A DNA stretch of 64,000 nt. It comes from Chaetoderma sp. LZ-2023a. Its lineage: Eukaryota > Mollusca > Caudofoveata > Chaetodermatida > Chaetodermatidae. Position 1 is the first letter of the stretch; each line of letters starts with the position of its first letter. The position numbers and the translations under genes were made by a program. Where the stretch lies: the NCBI GenBank assembly GCA_034401795.1, contig CM067369.1, positions 86,127,129-86,191,128 on the forward strand. The letters are read 5' to 3'. The notes under the pieces were generated by a model, which did no database searches, was not told where the DNA came from, and worked only from the letters and a program-made list of their open reading frames with translations. This document shows positions 46,990-56,723 of the stretch, one piece after another.

Positions 46990-47516
46990 TTTAAAAAATT
47001 CCAAAGAATCGTAAATATCATCATTCATAAGTCACAATTAAGCAAATTTCATTATTCACAAGTCACAACAGAGCAATTATTATCATTCACAGGTCACAAC
47101 TGAGCAAATATTATCAATCGCAAGTCATAACTGAGCAAATATTGTCATTCATATGTCATAATTGGGCAAATTTCATCACTTCTGACTCACGCTTGAGAAA
47201 ATTCCATCACTCATAAGTCACATCTGAGCATGTTTCTTCACTAATGTGTCACAATTAAGCAAATCTCATCATTCACAAGTCAAAACTGAGCAAATATTAT
47301 CATTCACAGGTCACAACTGAGCAAATATTATCATTCACAAGTCATAACTGAGCAAATATTATCATTCATAAGTCACAATTGGGAAAATTTAATCACTTCT
47401 AGTTCAGTTAAGAAAATTTCTTCACCCATAAATCACAACTGAGCAAATGTCATCACTAATATGTCACAATTAGTCAAATTTCATCACTTGTAAGGCAGAA
47501 GTTAGCAAATATCATC
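46990..47516. repeat. 31-bp minisatellite, left part
   Basis: Units of the form 'cattcacaagtcacaactga' plus 'gcaaatattat' (31 bp) repeat with substitutions. The array is cut at 47516 by the DIRS element and resumes at 54387; joining the two sides gives a continuous unit ('gcaaatatcatc' + 'attcataagtcac'). Confidence 0.88.
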
Positions 47517-47696
47517 TTCTCCTTCGATCAATACTCACCATTCTGTTACTTCTGATACAAGCTATCCTGGATAGCTGGCCCTAGGACTATAGACTTAGTA
47601 AGCTTTACCGACTCCTGGAACCGGGTACTCGGCTCCCAACTGCTGAGTACCCGTTTGCCATGAAGCTCATTCTTGTTTGCATAGCAACAAGAGCTA
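47517..47696 (+). repeat. Left inverted terminal repeat of DIRS
   Basis: Begins 'ttctccttcgatcaatactc' and ends near 'tgtttgcatagc'. It matches the reverse complement of the right terminal repeat over about 170 bp with few differences; the outermost bases differ between the two ends, as in other DIRS elements. Confidence 0.88.
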
Positions 47697-48588
47697 CATG
47701 CTTTTTTGTGCAGTTGGACAAGTCTTTTTCTGTGTATTGTGATAGCTTTGTGCGCTCTCTAAGGATTATATTGGATTACCATGGATGGAGCCGATGATAA
47801 CCAGGTTGTATAATTCCATGTTATTCCATAGTTAAAAGACTTAGGTCTTCAAAATTTCGTCTGTGTCGCATGTTCCCGAATCTGGGACGAATGTTAACAA
47901 CGAAATATGACAGATTGATCGCCTTCCTTTAACCCCAACAGGCGATCAGCAGATATGAAATAAGGTGTTGACTTTACGGTGTTTTAACACGAAAATCAGC
48001 TGACGTTGTTCTCAGTAAGATCCAAGCGGGTGACGTCACACCCGTGTTGTCTCAGATTTTTATGTGAAGAAAATGTTTCATTAATTCGCGCATCTGATTC
48101 TGGGTGCTGCGTACTTTATTGGTACCAGAAAAACTTTGGAACTTTCAAGTTTTGCGTGTTATCACGATTTGTTTGAAATGATCGGTGGTTTCAAAATTCT
48201 TGATTTAGAGGTGTGGTCGGCTGTTTTACTGTGTGCTACAGCAGTTTGTTTACATTTTGTTGTTTCTTCACATATCGTTTTGGCCTTCGCTAGGAGTATA
48301 ATTTATATTGATTAATAAATATACCCCGAATGCTATGCGATATGAATTCCTGGTTCCGTTATACATCCTTGAGGATCAGTTTATGGGTGTATTATTGCCT
48401 GCTTCGTTCTTGTCGTCATAATCAATGCAATCTTTGCTATAACATTGCGGGGTGGGGTGCGGGAGGGTTAACATTTAACTTATGGTCAAATTATTTGAAA
48501 ATTAATTGTCTGCCTTCCATTCCTGTTTCGTTCCGCTTGCTTATTGTAGGTTTGTGCTTATTTATAGGCCAAGCCAGCCCCGCCATCA

Positions 48589-50575
48589 TGTGACGAGGGC
48601 CATAAATTTGTGATGGTTCTATCCAAGGACCATGTCTGTTTCCGTTGTACCAAATGTAATCTTGACAGTACGTGTAATGTTTGTGCAGTGTGGTCGTCCG
48701 ACATGATGGTCAAGTTCCTTGCCCAGAAGGACGTGGCATGGTCTGACGCGGGGTCAGGCGGTCCGAAAGCAAATCGTGGAGCGTCCGTTTCGCACTTGGG
48801 GGCGTTCCACATCTGCAACCGGAGGTTGCGTAGACGGCACGGCCGGCGTGGTTTGGTCCTGCTAAGCAAGGCTTCTTGCATAGCGTTCTGCCTACGCTGG
48901 TCTCCCTGCTTCTAAAAGTTGTAGGGCAGTCTCTTCCCGTGCTTGGTTCGGACCCTGTCCTTGGACTGGCCACCGAGGGAGCCGTCTTGTACGGCTCCCT
49001 GGCAGTCCCGTTGGGCTCTGGCCTGATGGGCTCTGTCTCTCTGCGGCCATCTCCAGGTGGTCCAGTAGCGCTGGCCGGTCCGTCAGGCATGGGAGGCGTC
49101 CGCCAGGACGGCTCCACGGTTTCCTCGTCTAGTGACGACTCTTCGGGGTCTGAAGACGAGGAAGTCGGAGAGATTGCTGCGGCCTGAGATGCCGTGGGTG
49201 GAGAGCACGGAACCGTCCTCCATCTGTCTGGCTTGGCGCAAGCCAGGGCAGCGGCTCCGTCCGTGGTTGAGGCCACTCCGGTACCGGTCCCGTGATGGTT
49301 GGTTTGCCGCCGGGTGTGGCTGGCCAGGTGTGGTACTCACCTATCTCGCCTGGTCCGGCGGTCAGGCATGAGGTGCCGTTGGCGCCCGTGTTTGGCCACG
49401 GTTCTTCAACCATTACGGGTCCGCACAGTTTTCCGTGCAGGCCTACTCCATGGACTGTTTTTTTTCATGGGGTAGCGGCGGAACCGTACAGTACCAGAGT
49501 TCCTGACATATCATCAATGGCTCCTAGCCGGGAGGCCGTTGCTGGTAGGGCCGTGAACACGTCAACGGGTGACGTGTTCACGGGAGTTTCCTCCTCAGAG
49601 ACAGACTGGTCAGAGGCTCTGGCTTGACTAGCCATGGTAGAACCATCTGTGGTTTCGACCACGGCCGAGGAGGATGCACCCCGTCCATCGCTGGCATCGA
49701 TTAGGATGGGGATCTTGCCCGCAGCCCAGATCCAGTCTATTGGACTGGATCCAAGGTTTATGGAGTTATTGGATGCTATTTATAGCAAACAACTCCTGAC
49801 CAAGGGCCAGCTTCCTGCGGCCTCCAGGGAGGTGCGGGCGAGGTGTCGTATCCCACGGGGGGAATATGACAGATATGGTGTTGTCCCAACGGTCACCGAG
49901 GATGACCGCTGGGTGTCCAGAGTGCTGGAGCGGGTGGCCCCACCCCGGCGCTGGTGGACAAGTCTCAGGTACACCATGACTTCGTCCTGTCCCTATGCGA
50001 TGAGGGGGTGAGGGCAGCAATGAGTGCTGTCCCCAGCGGGGGGCAGGCCACCCTGTGCCACCTGTGGCGCTTTCATGTGTCAATGACGGCCTGGTGCTGT
50101 CTATGGACGCATTGGCAAGGGCGCGAGTGACGAAGTCTAGGAGGCAGATGGTCCTTGACCATATGCGTCCAGCTACTGCCGTTAGGGAGTGTCTTCGCAC
50201 TTTACTGGCCTTAGCATCTTTGGTGGCCAAGCGCGGGCCATCTTAGAAGACACTGCCAACATCGCGCAGAATTGGTTGGCGGTTAATCTACAGCTGGAGC
50301 TAGTGCGGCAGGCACACACACTAGGGGCTATAGCCAAGCCGCTAACTGGGCAACCTTCTAAGAAGCAGAAGAAGCACAAAAGCAAGGCGAAAGCTAAGAC
50401 TAGTGCTGCGTCTGCTTCTACTGGGTCTTCTCAGCCGCCTCCGACGAAGAAGGCCAAGAAGTTTGTGGAGGCCCCTACCCTCCCCAATGTTGCTCCTGAT
50501 CGCCCGAGAGATGGGAAGGACAAGGGGAATGGTAAGTCCTCTAAGGGCGGAAAGAAGGGAGCGGATCGTACCTGA
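48589..50575 (+). pseudogene. DIRS gag-like gene with N-terminal Cys/His cluster, broken
   Basis: From 48589 the frame reads 'CDEGHKFVMVLSKDHVCFRC' and then 'TKCNLDSTCNVCAVW', a Cys/His cluster (C-x3-H, then C-x2-C-x2-C-x5-C-x2-C) that looks zinc-binding. The middle (to about 49630) has no clear ORF in one frame. 49634-50011 encodes 'LLDAIYSKQLLTKGQLPAA', 50040-50246 'ARARVTKSRRQMVLDHMRP', and 50230-50575 ends in a highly basic tail ('KKQKKHKSKAKAK', 'KGGKKGADRT'). DIRS Gag proteins package the RNA; a basic C-terminus suits RNA binding. At least two frame changes break the gene. The intended start codon is uncertain. Confidence 0.6.
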
Positions 50576-50679
50576 GGGTACGAGGGCTCCCTTCGTATCT
50601 GCCTGGACCGCACCTGTGCGACAGGAAGAGCGGTGCCAGTTAGACCGGCCAAGCCAAGACCAAAATGGTTCTCACTCTC

Positions 50680-52390
50680 TCTCTCTCTCTCTTGTCAAGA
50701 GAGGGGGGGGGGTAGTGGATCGCGAGCCAGACACCCGCATTAGGCGTCGATGCATCTATAGTGGGTGGAAGGCTCATGCGTTTCGTCGAGGCTTGGCGAG
50801 GTGTGACGTCAGACAGTCTGGTCCTGGGATGGTTATCCCAGGGTTACATGCCGGAGTGGTGGGACTTTCCACCACAGAATCTGTCTTTGGCACCTGTCTG
50901 GACACCCGTACCAAGGGAACCAGACAAGTTAGAAGCCATTCAAAATGAAGTGTCAGGTTTGCTTCTGAAGGGAGCAATAAAACCAGCAAACCAGAACACT
51001 CCAGAACACACTATTCAAACATGTTCCTTGTCCCCAAGAGAACAGGGGGATGGAGATCCATACTCAATCTCAGGCCATTAAATTGGTTTATCCATATGCC
51101 TCAGTTTCAGATGGAAACTCCGAGGTCGGTAATGGCAGGATTGAGGAAGGGAATGTGGTGTGTATCGATCGATCTGAAAGATACATATTTCCACATTCCA
51201 ATGAACAGGAGTTGTCACAGGTTTCTGAGATTTGCGTTTCAGCATCAAGTGTGGGAGTTTGTAGTCCTCCCATTTGGCCTGTCGACAGCTCCACAGGTTT
51301 TCACCAGAGTGGTCCTTGCGGTGACAGCGTTTCTCAGAAAAGAGAACGTGGCGCTTCACACCTACATAGACGATTGGCTGATCAAAGCAGAAACATCAGC
51401 CAGGTTAGAGGTGGTCACTGCTCTGACTCTGAAGTTACTTTCAGATGTAGGCTGGATAGTCAACAAGGAGAAATCCGAGTTGACACCCACTCAACAGTTC
51501 GTTTATTTAGGGATGCGATTCGATCTCGAGGAGGGCAGGGTTTACCCGTCAGAGCCCAGTGTGGTGTCTGTTAGCCATCTTCAAGAGTTTTCGATTGGGA
51601 AACCACATTCAGGCGAGGCGGTTTCTTCAGATGATGGTCTCCATGGAGCAGGTAATCCCGTATGCTGCTCTGATGCGAAGACCTATCCAGTTGTATCTGA
51701 TGTCTCTGTGGAAACAGAGAACAGAACCCCTGTCAAAGCTGGTGCCAGTTTTGGAACCAATAATGTCGCATCTTGTATGGTGGAAAAAGCGTCAGAATCT
51801 CCTAGTAAGGGTTTCGCTGCACCTACCCCACCCCCAGCTGGCCAAGAGAGCCAGCTGCATATCAACCTGTTGGAAATGATGACAGTGGAACTGGCATTGG
51901 AAAAGTTTCTTCCAAAAGTCAGGGGCAAGGCGATATTGATACGGTCAGATTACTTGACAGTAGTATCATACATAAATCGCCAAGGCGGGACCAAGTCACC
52001 CACACTATTTATGAAAGTGTGGCACTTGATTCAATGGTGCAGGAATTACTCAGTTGTTTTGAAAGCAGCTCACATTCCTGGGCGATTGAACATTCTGGCG
52101 GATGTTTTGTCTCGGAGACAGAGAATTCTGCCAACAGACTGGTCTCTCAACCCTCCAGTTCTTCACAGGATCTTCGAGCATTGGGGCAAACCCAACGTGG
52201 ACTTGTTCGCCACAAAGGAAAATGCTTAAATCATGACTTATGTCTTTCCGATTCCAGATCCAAATGCCGTCGATACAGACACTCTGGCGATAAGCTGGAG
52301 AGGGATGCACGCTTACGCGTACCAACCCACCATTCTTCTGCCGAAGATATTGGTGAAGATCATGGAGGAACCGTGCCTGTCCTGCTAATA
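50680..52390 (+). pseudogene. DIRS reverse transcriptase and RNase H
   Basis: The N-terminal part (50761-51030) gives 'GWLSQGYMPEWWDFPP' and 'LEAIQNEVSGLLLKGAI'. A one-base shift near 51020 leads into a 402-codon open frame (51021-52229). RT motifs are 'VPKRTGGWRSILNLRPLN', 'VSIDLKDTYFHIPM' (first Asp), 'LPFGLSTAPQVF' and the active site YIDD (51363-51374). RNase H follows with 'LHINLLEMMTVELALE', 'IRSDYLTVVSYINRQ' and 'NILADVLSRR'. A premature TAA at 52227 is followed in frame by 'TYVFPIPDPNAVDTDTLA', so the gene originally ran on to about 52390. The enzyme copies DIRS RNA into DNA. Confidence 0.92.
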
Positions 52391-53554
52391 GCGCCATTTT
52401 GGCCCAGCAGGGCGTGGTTCACAGATCTTCAAGATCTGATGGTGGACAATCCAGTGCAGTTACCCGAGATTCCGAACATAATCTCCCAGGTCAAGGGACG
52501 CTTCCTACACGAGCGTCCCGAAATGTTCAAATTAACTGTGTGGATGTTATCAAACAACGTTCCACGTCGGAAGGCTTTTCTCGACAAGCTGCGAATTTCA
52601 TCGCAGCCTGCGAGAAGGTCAACCTTCAAGTCATATAACAACAAGGTTAACAGATTTGCAGACTGGTGTGAGGGAAAGGGTATTGATACCTTTCAACCCA
52701 CTATTCAGCAAATAGCAGACTTTCTCTGTGAGCTGTTCTTTTCAGGACTAGATTCTGTCACAATTGCTGGATACAAGTCAGCTTTGGCATCAGTTATCCC
52801 TTGTCTAGATAACAGGGATAGTCCAGAGGTGGCCCAGTTGAATGTGATGGTGAAGGGAATGAGCAATCTCCGACCGAGATAACCGGTAGTCATTCCAGCC
52901 TGGAGTCTATCTAGTGCTTAAGGTACTGGCCAAGCACCCTTTTGAACCGGTACGTTGGGCTAGTCTAAAGCATTTGACTCTAAAGGCGGTTTTTCTATTG
53001 GCAGCTTCCTCAGCTAGAAGGCGCGGTGAGATCTATGCACTTTCAGCAGAGAGGGACCCATTTATTGTCTCCGGAGAGGGTCTGCGTCTACTGCCAAGAG
53101 CAGAGTTTATGTTAAAGAATCAATCTTTGAGATATCCCCGCAAACCGATCATGAAACCGAAACTAACTAGGTTTGATCGTGATGCCAGTGTCTGGTGCCC
53201 AGTCCGTGCTTTGACTAAGTACAAAAAATGGACAGACTCATTACGGTTGAATGATAGACATCTGTGGATCTGCCATAAGGAGCCATAAGGCGCCGCATCC
53301 ATAGATTCTATCTCTCGTTGGGTAGTCGAATGCATTCAGACTACCGGTGAGATTACGACTGGGCACCAGGTGCAATGTGCAAGGGCACGATGTTAGAGGA
53401 ATAGCCGCCTCTTCCGCCCTTTTACAATGGTGTTCCGTTTAAGGACATCATGGCTGTTGCACAATGGTACTGTGAGTCCTCTTTCATGGATTACTATATG
53501 AGGGATGTGTCAGACTCCGCCAATCCACTCGCTTTAGCTGTTTTGAAACAATAG
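52380..53554 (+). pseudogene. DIRS tyrosine recombinase, frameshifted
   Basis: The first frame (to 52882) ends the RT-linked part ('LLIAPFWPSRAWFTDL') and then gives a core-binding domain ('YNNKVNRFADWCEGKGID', 'IQQIADFLCELF'). After a stop, 52914-53288 has the first catalytic Arg in 'LAASSARRRGEIYAL'. The H-x-x-R box 'HDVRG' is at 53386, and the nucleophile region 'FMDYYMRDVSDSAN' has the Tyr codon at 53492 or 53495. The stop is at 53552. All R-H-R-Y residues are present but at least three frame changes separate them. In DIRS elements this recombinase joins the circular DNA copy to the chromosome, without an integrase. Confidence 0.9.
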
Positions 53555-54043
53555 TTATACGACTACACTGCTCTTCTCCCTTTTTTGGCATTTGTAAGGA
53601 AGAATTAAGAAGCAGACATGGCCGAGCGAGAGGATGTCAACCAGATTGTGTCACTGATGGCCGAACAAGTGAGTGGTTGGAGGCTCCACGTCGGAAATCC
53701 AAATATCATGAGGTAATTCAAGATTGAGAGTTTTTTCTATTATGTCTATATATCATGTTCATTCATCTTATATATTCATGCTCATTCCCAGGATAATATA
53801 TGCAAAGAGCAGTTAACCCTCTTGGCATATTTGTGTTTCAGGCGAGATGCATGTTCGTGAGTTCTCTCCCTTTTCTTAGGAGAAAAAAGGGGGGTGGGCA
53901 GTGATGCGAATGTGATTCGGTTCCGTTAACTTGATGGTCCTTTTAGGTCTCCATTAATCAAGTTTAGCTTTCTCCAACGGGCAAAAGTAGCAATTGATGG
54001 CTTGCCCCTACCCACCAGGTTACTGTCTAAATCTGGTGTATAT

Positions 54044-54139
54044 CAGAAGTAATAGAATGGTGAGTATTGATCGAAGGAGAATGAAGGAAATTTCAATTTC
54101 CCTTTCTCCGAGATCTAACAATACTCACCATTCTATTAC
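54044..54139 (+). repeat. DIRS internal complementary region
   Basis: The first half ('cagaagtaatagaatggtga' up to 'gatcgaaggagaa') is the complement of the left outer end. The second half ('tgaaggaaatttcaatttcc' to 'ccattctattac') is the complement of the right outer end. It serves as a template to join the termini of the element during replication. Confidence 0.9.
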
Positions 54140-54179
54140 GGACCCAGCCTCCCAGCCCCACGGAGGCAAGCCATGGGTA

Positions 54180-54386
54180 TCTCTTGTTTGGTGGCTATGC
54201 AAACAATATGAGCTTCTTGGCAAACGGGTACTCGGCAGTTGGGAGCCGAGTACCCGGTTCCAGGAGTCGGTAAATCTTACTACGTCTATAGTCCTAGGGC
54301 CAGCTATCCAGGATAGCTTGTATCAGAAGTAATAGAATGGTGAGTATTGTTAGATCTCGGAGAAAGGGAAATTGAAATTTCCTTCA
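54180..54386 (-). repeat. Right inverted terminal repeat of DIRS
   Basis: Reverse complement of the left repeat with an outer extension ('ttagatctcggagaaaggga', 'aattgaaatttccttca'). Ends at 54386, where the minisatellite resumes. Confidence 0.88.
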
Positions 54387-54830
54387 ATTCATAAGTCACA
54401 CTTAAGAAAATTTCATCATTCACAAGTCATTTAAACTAAGCAAATATTATCATTTACAAGTCACAACTGAGCAAATATTATCATTCACAAGTCACAACTG
54501 AGCAAATATTATCATTCACAAGTCACAACTGAGCAAATATTATCATTACAGTACAGCTCAGAAATAACATAACATATTTCCAAATCAAAATAAAACATAC
54601 CATTTAATAAATTTTGAACATAATTGGATTGGAAGACAATGCTGCCTAAGCAACAGTGTCTTCTAATCCAATTATGTTCAAAATATTCAACTGAACAATT
54701 CTTACTAACTTCATTCATAAGTGACAAATGGTCAAATTGCATCACTTTTAGCTCAACATTTGGCCATTCACAAGTCACAACTAGCAAATATCATCATTCA
54801 CAAGTCGTAACTGAGCATAAAATGGTCGTA
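54387..54830. repeat. 31-bp minisatellite, right part
   Basis: Near-perfect 31-bp units at 54446-54546 ('cattcacaagtcacaactga', 'gcaaatattat'), then degraded units to about 54820. A hairpin MITE lies within it at 54608-54682. Confidence 0.88.
54608..54682. mobile_element. Short hairpin (MITE-like)
   Basis: 'ttttgaacataattggattg' plus 'gaagacaatg' pairs with 'ttctaatccaattatgttca' plus 'aaat', leaving a loop around 'ctgcctaagcaacag'. A weaker relative is at 44230-44345. Confidence 0.6.
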
Positions 54831-55440
54831 ATTATCAAAGCCTGTATTAAATTTGATTGTATCCAGATTGTCCTGAAATCTCTATCGAATACAAACAGGC
54901 TCTGTCAGAAAGAAGGTCACACTGGACAGCTACACAGGAAGTGGGTGTGTCATTGATAGATGAAGTACTTTCACCTTCCTCCATTGTCTCCCTGAGGACT
55001 TCATTTCCAATATATAAACTGGCATCCATCACATCTGGAACTAGTTTTCTTTGTGTACTTTCCTGTCTTAGCATATGGTGTAGATGGAGTGTCAAAGTTG
55101 ACACATTTGAAACGGTTCATGGTTTCAGACGCTTACAGTCCAAGGTACCTGTAACATAATTAGAAAACAGATCACAGACATTATTAGCTCAACTGTCCTG
55201 AAGGGGTGGGGGTGGGCTGAGCTGAGCTTATGCCATGATTACTGTCCATCTGCCAACTTTTTCTTTTAACCGTTTAACATATGTAATGCCAATGTCTCAA
55301 TTTCAAGACATATACATGGTTTTACTTGTTTTCTGGCATATAGTGCTGCTTGGTCACTTTTAATAAAAAAAACCAAGATAGCAATAAGGTAAGTTTATCG
55401 TCATTTTGGAACTAAAGTGCTTGCAACCTACTGGCCAGCA
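54830..55440. other. No supported gene
   Basis: Overlapping ORFs on opposite strands (54857-55159 and 54847-55104) have no domains. A degraded 'gctcaactgtcctgaagggg' followed by 'gagcttatgcca' at 55187-55234 is a small copy of the end of the 61990 repeat. Confidence 0.45.
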
Positions 55441-55445
55441 ATGGA

Positions 55446-55595
55446 TCCTCTCAATAAGGATAGGAATAACCACTGCTTCTGTGATCTGAAGGCCTCCTCT
55501 CAATAGGGCTAGAAATAACCACTGATTCTGTGATCTGAAGGCCTCCTCTCAATAGGGCTAGAAATAACCACTGATTCTGTGATCTGAAGGACTTT
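55446..55595. repeat. 49-bp tandem repeat, 3 copies
   Basis: 'cctcctctcaatagggctag' plus 'aaataaccactgattctgtg' plus 'atctgaagg' occurs three times in a row; the first copy is slightly diverged and the last two are identical. Confidence 0.92.
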
Positions 55596-55615
55596 TTCAC
55601 ATACAGATCACTGCT

Positions 55616-55945
55616 TTAACCCTTTAAGAACTAAATTTGATAACAAATTTAAATATTTGCTTATTAAATATTCATTTGCAGGTGAAGAGAGGACTACTTT
55701 TTAAAATTTACAACTGGAATGACTGGCACACGAGCCAGTCATTGCTGTGGTAAATTTACAAAAATTACTTTTCTATTGTGCTGCAAATAACCATTCCTCA
55801 ATATCACTGCAGAGGTTGATTTTGCAGTTCTGTTGAGAAATGTCCATTTGCCGGTCAAGAGAGGACTTTTTTTAGAAAATTTAGCAAGTCATTCCAGTAG
55901 AAAATTTTTTAAGAGTCTCTTGACCTGCAAATGGACATTGACTAT
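55616..55945. mobile_element. Hairpin TTAA-type MITE, one full core and a truncated second
   Basis: TTAA-CCCTTTAAGAAC at 55616-55631 starts the copy. The core 'caactggaatgactggcaca' pairs with 'gagccagtcattgctgtggt'. A second, truncated copy starts at about 55840 ('gtccatttgccggtcaagag') and ends near 55938 ('gacctgcaaatggacatt'). Confidence 0.7.
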
Positions 55946-56723
55946 GCAAGCATTCTGATTTACTTTAACCAATAGTGATCTTGAACAAATTTTAAGTGAA
56001 AATGGATGATATCCGTGCTAACAAACGAAATTGATGACATACTTTCAAACCTGCATTGAGAGACCTCGAAAGGGAGAATTAAAAGGTGGTCTCTTAAGGA
56101 AGGTGGTCTCTTAATAGAGATTCAAATACATTGCTTAATTGAATTTAGGAATTGATATGTGTAAATCTTGACAATGAAAAGTTGATGTTACACCTATGAT
56201 GTATACATTATGCTATACCTGTGATCTATGTCTGATGTTAAATGTTATAAAATATGTGACGGCCCACCTGCAGCCAGCCATTCCCTTGAAAAATTTAAAA
56301 AAAACTGATTTTTTTCTTTGTAGGCCTACCCCGCTATTCAACTGGATATTTTCTATGAGAAAATATAATTTTAAACATACATGTTAGAGTTTCTTTGAAA
56401 CACTCCAGCGTAATATGTGTGTAGGCCTATACGATCACTGTAAATGATCTCAGTCGATCTCGACATCCACAGTTTGCGTGTCACCATATTGCTTCTTTCA
56501 AGGCTAGTCGGCTTTTCGCAACTTATATAGCATATCTGCTTCTTTCTCGAATCTAGTTCCACCTCTTTTAACTTTACAGCCAGGAACACAACAAGATAAC
56601 TGCATTTTGTTACCTAAACCTGCTCTGCGTTAAGCAATGATACGGTACTCGTCATAGTTTGACTAAATAATAGTCAAGGGTATCGCGAAAATTACCGTAT
56701 CACAATACGATGTGATACACAGT
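55946..56723. other. No supported gene; host repeat of the hAT insertion
   Basis: Duplicated 'ggtggtctcttaa' at 56085 and 56103. 56640-56723 contains 'gatacggtac', 'tatcgcgaaaattaccgtat' and 'gatgtgatacac', resembling the end region of the element at 9601-10142. I infer that the hAT at 56724 jumped into a relative of that element. Confidence 0.45.

Larger units (their letters stand above)
47517..54386 (+). mobile_element. DIRS-type tyrosine-recombinase retrotransposon
   Basis: About 6.9 kb. Inverted terminal repeats (47517-47696 and about 54180-54386) share 'acttctgatacaagctatcc', 'gggtactcggctcccaactg' and 'cgagtacccgtttgcca'. An internal complementary region (54044-54139) is the complement of the outer left end joined to the complement of the outer right end, which is the defining DIRS arrangement. 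Coding order is gag-like, RT-RNase H, tyrosine recombinase. There is no target duplication, as expected for insertion by a tyrosine recombinase. Stops and frameshifts in all three genes suggest an inactive copy, but the domains and catalytic residues are still present. Confidence 0.93.

Noticed and set aside
46990-47516. Regular repeats resembling a CRISPR array
   Set aside because: Units are adjacent with no unique spacers, in a eukaryotic setting; this is a minisatellite.
49083-49413. Minus-strand ORFs in the G+C-rich part of the DIRS element
   Set aside because: They are antisense to the gag-like region and reflect its base composition.
54847-55159. Overlapping ORFs on opposite strands
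   Set aside because: No domain on either strand, and they shadow each other.
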